Shown here: piece by piece, positions 37,638-42,867 of the stretch
How the letters are laid out: each line of letters begins with the position of its first letter
Numbering within the stretch: the first letter of the stretch is position 1
Source: Thermoleophilia bacterium
GTDB lineage: Bacteria; Actinomycetota; Thermoleophilia; Gaiellales; Gaiellaceae
DNA length: 42,867 bases
Direction of reading: 5' to 3'
Assembly (NCBI GenBank): GCA_029865325.1
Contig: JAOUHF010000007.1
Location: 1 to 42,867, forward strand
The notes under the pieces: generated by a model
Told to the model about the DNA's origin: nothing
Database searches by the model: none
Seen by the model: the letters and a program-made list of their open reading frames with translations, nothing else
Translations under genes and position numbers: made by a program

Positions 37638-39290
37638 ATGCGGAGCCGGCGAATTCCTCGCGGAGGAAGGCAGAAGCGGCCGAGCCGCTCCCAGCGAGCG
37701 CGCGGCCGGCCCACGCAGGCCGTTCGGGTGGCTGAGAGCAAGATCACGATCACGCTTCCGGGCCGGAACACGGCGCCCGAACGAGTCGTCGCGCACCTCG
37801 GCCCGACGAACTCGGGCAAGACGTACGCGGCGCTCGAAGAGCTCGCCGCGAAGGGCTCAGGCGTCTACGCGGGGCCACTGAGGATGCTCGCCCAGGAGGC
37901 GCACCGGCGTCTCGGCGAGCGGATCGGAACCGACTGTGTCGGGCTTGTCACCGGCGAGGAGCGGGTCAACGAACGAGCGCCCGTCATCTGCTCGACGGTC
38001 GAGATGGCGCCGTCAGGCGGCGACCTCCTCGTGCTCGACGAGGTGCAGTGGGCAGACGACACCGAACGCGGCTCGGCATGGACGAGACTCCTCCTGGCCG
38101 GCGAATACCGCGAGATCCTCCTCCTGGGCGCGCTCGACGCCCTCCCGCTCGTCGAGCGGGCGTTTCCCGACTTCGAGCTCAAGGTCTTCGAGCGCAAGCT
38201 CCCACTCGAGTTCGTCGGCGAGCGGACACTTCGCTCGCTCGGGACAGGCACCGTGGTTGTGGCGTTCAGCCGCAAGGCCGTGCTCGCGCTTGCAGGGGAG
38301 GTGAACCGCCTTCATCCAGGAAGAGTCGCTGTCCTCTACGGCGCGATGCCACTCGCTTCCCGACGTGAGGAGATCGATCGCTTTCTCTCAGGTGCAGCGG
38401 ACGTTTGTGTTGCCACCGACGTCCTCGGGCACGGCGTGAACCTCCCGTGCGAGACGCTCCTCTTTGCCGAGACGACGAAGTTCGACGGCCAGGAGCGGCG
38501 CGATCTCCACCCGTGGGAGCTCGCTCAGATCGCGGGACGAGCAGGACGATTCGGGTTGGTCGAGCGCGGTCACGTCGGCCTGCTCGCCGGGCTCGGGTGG
38601 GGGGTCGCCGACCCTAGGATCGTCGAGTCGGCTCTCGAGCCCCATGTCCCGCTTGCCGGCGGCCACATGGGGTATCGGGTCGTCGACGAGGCGCGGATTC
38701 GACCTCGCCTTTCCGACCTCGGTGTGACCGACGCGGCGCAGCTCGACGCAGCTCTGGCTGCGTGGCACCGGGTAGCGCTTCGCGAATGGGCGTTCGAGAG
38801 CTGGCTCGCTGTCGAGTCCCTCCATCCGCTTCGCCTGAGGCTCGGCGCCGTCCAGCGGCGACTCGCCGAACGTGGTCGGCGAATCTCGCTCGAGGACGCG
38901 TGGAAGCTCGCGAATGCACCGGTCGACGAGGACAACCTCGAGCTCCTTGCCACATTCGCGCTGGCGCTTGCCGGAGATCGCATCGCACGGCCGCATCTCA
39001 CGTTTCTTCTCGACACGGCGCGTCTCCGAGGCGCTTCGCTCCTGGACGCCGAGCAGGCGGGTCGGGAGGCGAGCATCCTGCGTTGGTTCGCGCTGCAGTA
39101 CTCGGATGTCGGAGGAGTCACGATCGAGCGCGCCGCCGCGCTCGAGGCGGCGGCGGCGGAGCGCGTCGTCGCCCGGCTTCGCGTGGAGGTCGAGTCGCCG
39201 ACCATCGGGCGCTGTCGCTCCTGTGGTCGCTCATGCGCACCCTGGTTCCCGCTCTGCGACCGCTGCGTGGGCAGCGTGGCTCGGTCCTGA
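37638..39290 (+). CDS. SUV3-like DExH RNA helicase with C-terminal zinc-ribbon
   Basis: A 550-residue superfamily 2 helicase most like mitochondrial SUV3. A basic N-terminal tail (1-35) precedes Walker A HLGPTNSGKTYAALEEL, GPLRMLAQEAHRR, the DEVQ box in LLVLDEVQWADDTERG, VVVAFSRKAVLALAGEVN, VLYGAMPLASRREEIDRF, VATDVLGHGVNLP and LAQIAGRAGRFG. The C-terminus has CRSCGRSCAPWFPLCDRC, a likely zinc site. SUV3 unwinds RNA for degradation in mitochondria; a role in RNA turnover is inferred here. The start at ATG 37638 is supported by TACGGT six bases upstream; GTG 37731 is a shorter option. It lies between ftsX and smpB. Confidence 0.9.
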   Translation: MRSRRIPRGGRQKRPSRSQRARGRPTQAVRVAESKITITLPGRNTAPERVVAHLGPTNSGKTYAALEELAAKGSGVYAGPLRMLAQEAHRRLGERIGTDCVGLVTGEERVNERAPVICSTVEMAPSGGDLLVLDEVQWADDTERGSAWTRLLLAGEYREILLLGALDALPLVERAFPDFELKVFERKLPLEFVGERTLRSLGTGTVVVAFSRKAVLALAGEVNRLHPGRVAVLYGAMPLASRREEIDRFLSGAADVCVATDVLGHGVNLPCETLLFAETTKFDGQERRDLHPWELAQIAGRAGRFGLVERGHVGLLAGLGWGVADPRIVESALEPHVPLAGGHMGYRVVDEARIRPRLSDLGVTDAAQLDAALAAWHRVALREWAFESWLAVESLHPLRLRLGAVQRRLAERGRRISLEDAWKLANAPVDEDNLELLATFALALAGDRIARPHLTFLLDTARLRGASLLDAEQAGREASILRWFALQYSDVGGVTIERAAALEAAAAERVVARLRVEVESPTIGRCRSCGRSCAPWFPLCDRCVGSVARS

Positions 39291-39302
39291 TATGAAGTCG
39301 CC

Positions 39303-39707
39303 GTGACCATCGAAGAGCTTCGGGCCATTCCGCTCTTGCAGGGCGCGAGCGACAGCGCCCTCGAACGCGTTGCGAACTCGGCGGGCGAGATGACCTGCGA
39401 AGCGGGGCAGGTGCTCGCGCTCCAAGGGGACCGTGGTTCGGGGATGTTCGTGATTCTCGACGGGAGCGTCTCCGTCGAGTGGCGTGGGGGAACGGTCGAG
39501 CTCGAGGCGGGCGACTTCTTCGGTGAGCTCACGCTTCTTGCGCCGGGCGGCACGCGAATCGCGCGGGTGCGGGCATCGAGTCACGTCATGTGTCTGGCGA
39601 TACCGCGCGATGAGGCACTCGCGCTCGTCGAGTCCGAGCCGAGCGTTGCGCTCGCGATGCTGAAGGAGATCGCCCGCCGATTCGCGAGCGCCCTTCCGGA
39701 CGCGTAG
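39303..39707 (+). CDS. cyclic nucleotide-binding domain protein
   Basis: A 134-residue single CNB domain (Crp/PKA regulatory type). The beta-roll runs from GEMTCEAGQVLALQGDRGSGMFVILDGSVSVEW to the phosphate-binding cassette region FFGELTLLAPGGTRIARVRASS, which keeps the Gly-Glu and an Arg typical of ligand binders. There is no DNA-binding helix-turn-helix, so it is not a Crp regulator; it probably acts by protein contact. The GTG start at 39303 is 12 bases after the helicase stop. Ligand and partner are unknown. Confidence 0.88.
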   Translation: MTIEELRAIPLLQGASDSALERVANSAGEMTCEAGQVLALQGDRGSGMFVILDGSVSVEWRGGTVELEAGDFFGELTLLAPGGTRIARVRASSHVMCLAIPRDEALALVESEPSVALAMLKEIARRFASALPDA

Positions 39708-39750
39708 CAGCGGACGGTCATGTCGCGCCCGGGCGAACATGCCTGGTCCC

Positions 39751-39756
39751 TACACT
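39751..39756 (+). promoter_or_regulatory. -10 box of leaderless smpB
   Basis: TACACT lies seven bases before the GTG at 39764. No ribosome-binding sequence is present. Confidence 0.5.
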
Positions 39757-39763
39757 CACGCGC

Positions 39764-40228
39764 GTGGCCAAACCGACGGGGACCAAGCTGATTGCCGACA
39801 ACCGTCGTGCGCGGCGTGACTACGAGCTCATCGAGCGCGTCGAGGCGGGCGTCGTGCTCACGGGCTCGGAGGTGAAGTCGGCGCGCGATGGACATGTCCA
39901 GCTCGGGCAGGCGTACGCCGACATCCGCGGCAACGAAGCATGGCTCGTGGGAGCCTCGATCGCGGAGTACGCCGAGAGCGGTGGCTTCGGCCACGTCTCG
40001 GACCGGGATCGGAAGCTCCTGCTCCACCGCGGCGAGATCGACTCGCTGTACGGGAAGGTGCGCGAGAAGGGCCTGACGCTCGTGCCTACGAGGATGTACT
40101 TCAAGGACGGCCGAGTGAAGGTCGAGATCGCTCTCGCCCGCGGCCGCGAGCGCGCCGACAAGCGACGGGTCATCGCAGACCGCGACGCCCAGCGTCAGAT
40201 CGAACGCGCCATGAAGCGGCGCAGGTAG
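39764..40228 (+). CDS. smpB: SsrA-binding protein SmpB
   Basis: Partner of tmRNA in ribosome rescue, 154 residues. The OB-fold opens with TKLIADNRRARRDYELIERVEAGVVLTGSEVKS and continues LGQAYADIRGNEAWLVGASI and LTLVPTRMYFKDGRVKVEIALARG. The basic C-terminal tail (DAQRQIERAMKRRR) mimics an mRNA/anticodon strand on the ribosome. The GTG start is preceded by TACACT by seven bases. I searched by eye downstream and found no ssrA gene in this window. Confidence 0.97.
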   Translation: MAKPTGTKLIADNRRARRDYELIERVEAGVVLTGSEVKSARDGHVQLGQAYADIRGNEAWLVGASIAEYAESGGFGHVSDRDRKLLLHRGEIDSLYGKVREKGLTLVPTRMYFKDGRVKVEIALARGRERADKRRVIADRDAQRQIERAMKRRR

Positions 40229-40248
40229 CAATCCGGCCGCCCCCGTAC

Positions 40249-40280
40249 TACGCTCGCATCCTGTCGACGGGGAAAGGAGG
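40249..40280 (+). promoter_or_regulatory. promoter and ribosome site of the molybdenum hydroxylase operon
   Basis: TACGCT (40249-40254) is a -10 candidate; AAAGGAGG (40273-40280) is a strong Shine-Dalgarno sequence four bases before the ATG at 40285. The transcript would have a leader of about 25 bases. Confidence 0.5.
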
Positions 40281-40284
40281 GCCG

Positions 40285-40746
40285 ATGCGACGAGTGACGC
40301 TGAAGGCCAACGGCGTACGCCACGAGCTCGAGCTCGAACCGCGCGAGCTGCTGGTGTACGTGCTCCGCGAGCGGCTCGGGCTGACTGGGACGAACGTGGG
40401 GTGCGACACCTCGTCGTGCGGAGCCTGCACGGTGCTCGTGAACGACGAGGCCGTGAAGTCCTGCACGATGCTCGGAGTCCAGGCCGACGGGATGGAGATC
40501 ACGACGATCGAGGGTCTCGCGACGAACGGCCAGCTGCATCCGGTTCAGCAAGCGTTCCACGACCATCACGCGCTCCAGTGCGGCTATTGCACCCCCGGAA
40601 TGGTGCTTGCCGCGGTCAGCCTGATCTCCAGCGGAGAGGCAACCGACGAGGCCGCGATCCGGGAGGGGCTCGAGGGGAACCTCTGCCGTTGCACCGGGTA
40701 CCACAACATCGTCAAGGCCGTCGCGGCCGCAGCGGGGGTGAGCTAG
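40285..40746 (+). CDS. [2Fe-2S] small subunit of a molybdenum hydroxylase (CoxS-like)
   Basis: A 153-residue iron-sulfur subunit of the xanthine dehydrogenase family. The N-terminal ferredoxin-like cluster uses Cys40, Cys45, Cys48 and Cys60 (GCDTSSCGACTVLVNDEAVKSC). The C-terminal four-helix cluster uses Cys99, Cys102, Cys134 and Cys136 (CGYCTPGMVL, GNLCRCTGYHNIVKAV). All eight ligands are present. It passes electrons from the molybdenum site to the flavin subunit, which is not in the window. The large subunit gene starts directly after its stop codon. Confidence 0.95.
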   Translation: MRRVTLKANGVRHELELEPRELLVYVLRERLGLTGTNVGCDTSSCGACTVLVNDEAVKSCTMLGVQADGMEITTIEGLATNGQLHPVQQAFHDHHALQCGYCTPGMVLAAVSLISSGEATDEAAIREGLEGNLCRCTGYHNIVKAVAAAAGVS

Positions 40747-42867
40747 ATGACGTCGACCGAGACCACGGGCACGTTCGTCGGGACCTCCGTCAAGCGAAAG
40801 GAAGACGCGTCGCTTCTCCGTGGGCGCGGCACCTACGTGGAGAACCTCAATCTGCCAGGAACCGTCTTCATGGCGATCGTCCGCAGTCCGTATCCCGCTG
40901 CGCGCATCACGAGCGTGAACCTCGACGCCGCGCGCGTCGCAAAGGGTGTCGTCGCAGCGTTCAGCGGAGCCGACCTCGCCGAGGACTGGAAAGGCTCGCT
41001 GCCGTGTGCATGGGCGGTCACGGAAGACATCAAGATGCCGCCCCATTACCCACTTGCCGTGGACGAGGCGCGCTATCAGGGCGACGGGGTCGCCGTGGTG
41101 ATTGCCGATAGCCGCGTGCTCGCCAAGGACGCGGCCGAGCTCGTGGAAGTCGAGTACGTGCAGCTGGCGTCGATCGCCGGCGTCGAAGAGGCGCTCGAAG
41201 AAGGCGCGCCGCTCGTTCACGCCGACCTCGGGACGAACGAGTGCTACGTGTGGAAGCTCGACTCGGGTGACGTTCAAGCTGCGATCGACGCCGCCGACGT
41301 CGTCGTCACGCGAAGGTACGTCCAGCCGCGTCTCATCCCGAATGCCATTGAGCCCAGGGGCGTACTTGCTCAGGCAGGCCCGACCGATGAGCTCACGCTC
41401 TGGTCGGCGACGCAGATCCCGCACGTCCTTCGCTTCGCGCTCCAGCTCGTTCTGGGTATTCCGGAGTCGAAGATTCGAGTTATCGCTCCCGATGTAGGAG
41501 GCGGTTTCGGCTCCAAGCTCGACGTGTACGCCGAGGAGGCACTTGCGGCGGCGCTGGCGAAGCGGCTCGGTGTCCCCGTCAAGTGGACCGAGGAGCGCAC
41601 AGAGAACTACCAGGCCACGACTCACGGGCGCGACGTCGTCCATGAGTTCACGTTCGCGGCCACCAGGGACGGCACGATCACCGCGGTCAAGTCCGAAGCC
41701 AAGTGCGCGATGGGCGCGTATCTCCAGCTCGTCACGCCCGGCGTTCCGCTTCTCGGAGCGTGGATCTATTCGGGGCCGTATGAGATTCCCAACTACAGCG
41801 TCACGTTTACGGGGGTCTTCACGCACACGACCCCCACCGACGCCTATCGTGGCGCCGGCCGCCCGGAGGCGACCTACGTCATCGAGCGGGCGATGGACGC
41901 GCTGGCGCGAGAGCTGGACATGGATCCGCTCGAGCTTCGGCACAAGAACTTCATCAAGGAGTTCCCGCACACGATGGCCTCGGGCCTCACGATCGACTCG
42001 GGCGACTATAAGGCGTCGTTGGACAGGCTCCTCGAGATCCTCGAGCTGGACGGCATTCGGGCCGACCAGGCTGACAGGCGCTCGCGAGGCGACGCGAAGC
42101 AGATTGGTGTCGGCTTCTCCACGTACAACGAGATGTGCGGCCTCGCTCCGTCGCGCATCCTCGGCGCGATTCGGTACGCCGCCGGCGGTTGGGACTCGGC
42201 GACGATCCGTTTCCAACCGCTCGGCTCGGTCCAGGTCGTGACGGGCACCTCGCCGCACGGGCAGAGCCACGAGACGACGTTTGCGCAGGTCGTCGCCGAC
42301 CAACTCGGTGTCGACGTCGACGAAGTCGAGGTCCTACACGGCGATACCGCCGTGTCGCAGCTCGGCATGGACACGTACGGGAGCCGGTCGCTCGCCGTCG
42401 GCGGGATCGCCCTCTACCACGCGAGCCAGAAGGTGATCTCCAAGGCCCGGAGGATCGTCGCTCACCAACTCGAGGTTTCTGAGGACGATCTCGAGTTCGC
42501 GGACGGCAGCTTCAGCGTGAAGGGCTCGCCGGACCGGTCGATGACGATCAAGGAGTCCGCGTTCGCCGCATTCTCGGCGCACAACCTCCCGGACGGTATG
42601 GAGCCCGGACTCGAGGAGACGGCGACCTACGATCCGGCGAACTTCTCTTGGCCCGGCGGCGCGCACGCGGCGGTCGTCGAGGTCGATACGGAGACAGGGG
42701 ACACGCGACTCATCCGCTACGTCGCCGTCGACGACGTCGGTAATCCCGTCAATCCTCAGATCATCGACGGGCAGGTGCACGGTGGCGTGACCCAGGGAAT
42801 CGCCGCTGCGCTCTACGAGGAAGGAGCATACGACGAGGAGGGGAACCTCCTGACGACGACGATGACC
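40747..42867 (+). CDS. molybdenum hydroxylase large subunit, form II CoxL-like (partial)
   Basis: The first 707 codons of a molybdopterin-binding subunit that runs off the window end; full family members have about 780 residues. The N-terminus (SVKRKEDASLLRGRGTYVENLNLPG) and the aldehyde oxidase/xanthine dehydrogenase a/b hammerhead domain are complete. VIAPDVGGGFGSKLDVYAEE and the cofactor-binding SPHGQSHETTFAQ are visible. The active-site loop reads AYRGAGR (residues 366-372), the form II signature, and not the AYRCSFR of proven carbon monoxide dehydrogenases. So the substrate is open: an aldehyde, purine or N-heterocycle is as likely as CO. The medium (FAD) subunit probably lies beyond the window. 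Confidence 0.93.
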   Translation, partial: MTSTETTGTFVGTSVKRKEDASLLRGRGTYVENLNLPGTVFMAIVRSPYPAARITSVNLDAARVAKGVVAAFSGADLAEDWKGSLPCAWAVTEDIKMPPHYPLAVDEARYQGDGVAVVIADSRVLAKDAAELVEVEYVQLASIAGVEEALEEGAPLVHADLGTNECYVWKLDSGDVQAAIDAADVVVTRRYVQPRLIPNAIEPRGVLAQAGPTDELTLWSATQIPHVLRFALQLVLGIPESKIRVIAPDVGGGFGSKLDVYAEEALAAALAKRLGVPVKWTEERTENYQATTHGRDVVHEFTFAATRDGTITAVKSEAKCAMGAYLQLVTPGVPLLGAWIYSGPYEIPNYSVTFTGVFTHTTPTDAYRGAGRPEATYVIERAMDALARELDMDPLELRHKNFIKEFPHTMASGLTIDSGDYKASLDRLLEILELDGIRADQADRRSRGDAKQIGVGFSTYNEMCGLAPSRILGAIRYAAGGWDSATIRFQPLGSVQVVTGTSPHGQSHETTFAQVVADQLGVDVDEVEVLHGDTAVSQLGMDTYGSRSLAVGGIALYHASQKVISKARRIVAHQLEVSEDDLEFADGSFSVKGSPDRSMTIKESAFAAFSAHNLPDGMEPGLEETATYDPANFSWPGGAHAAVVEVDTETGDTRLIRYVAVDDVGNPVNPQIIDGQVHGGVTQGIAAALYEEGAYDEEGNLLTTTMT

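Overview
The window is 42.9 kb of gene-dense, high-GC chromosome, best explained as a member of the Actinomycetota; I would guess class Thermoleophilia (Gaiellales or Solirubrobacterales). The basis is the GC-rich codon use, the gene orders thrS-infC-rpmI-rplT-(SpoU)-pheS-pheT and hpf-secA-prfB-ftsE-ftsX-smpB, the N-terminal sequence of the LCP protein, and the many genes that start 6-7 bases after a TANNNT box. The lineage is an inference. There are about 43 protein genes. I see no rRNA or tRNA gene, no CRISPR array, no phage and no intact insertion sequence. No gene-free stretch exceeds 300 bases; the longest is the 177-base infC leader (3968-4144).

Layout. 1-2.0 kb: LD-carboxypeptidase and a convergent BrkB/YihY membrane protein. 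2.0-6.0 kb: thrS, a structured leader with a probable attenuator, infC, rpmI, rplT and a SpoU-type rRNA methylase. 6.1-9.4 kb (minus strand): methyltransferase, lemA, DUF2207 protein. 9.4-14.2 kb: pheST, a double cupredoxin and a minus-strand hypothetical. 14.2-19.7 kb: a complete 2-oxoacid dehydrogenase complex (E1 alpha, E1 beta, E2, then E3 after a GNAT gene) and a small membrane protein. 19.7-26.2 kb: hisC, then an envelope/sugar-nucleotide block (LCP ligase, UDP-glucose dehydrogenase, sugar-phosphate nucleotidyltransferase, mannose-6-phosphate-isomerase-like cupin) and a secreted hypothetical. 26.2-29.7 kb: ahcY and mtnA (S-adenosyl-methionine by-product recycling) and a UDP-glucose pyrophosphorylase-type enzyme, which can feed the UDP-glucose dehydrogenase. 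29.7-40.2 kb: comF, hpf, a hypothetical, secA, PAP2, prfB with its +1 frameshift site, ftsEX, an SUV3-like RNA helicase, a cyclic-nucleotide-domain protein and smpB. 40.3-42.9 kb: the start of a molybdenum hydroxylase operon (iron-sulfur subunit and a form II CoxL-like large subunit cut by the window end).

Most of this is ordinary core genome and I do not see a new multi-gene system. The signals most worth a second look are in RNA and non-coding DNA: (1) two long perfect palindromic repeats, plus a possible short remnant, each placed between a stop codon and the next gene, with the right arm supplying an in-frame start codon; (2) a 26-bp palindrome-bearing sequence present twice, once inside the E2 coding region and once at the SUV3-like helicase promoter; (3) an infC leader with a terminator and a 10/10 complementary upstream segment; (4) infC reading 122 bases into rpmI in another frame, giving an acidic tail opposite a basic ribosomal protein; (5) a methylase gene with no ATG, GTG or TTG start; (6) widespread apparent leaderless transcription, including a 26-bp divergent promoter.
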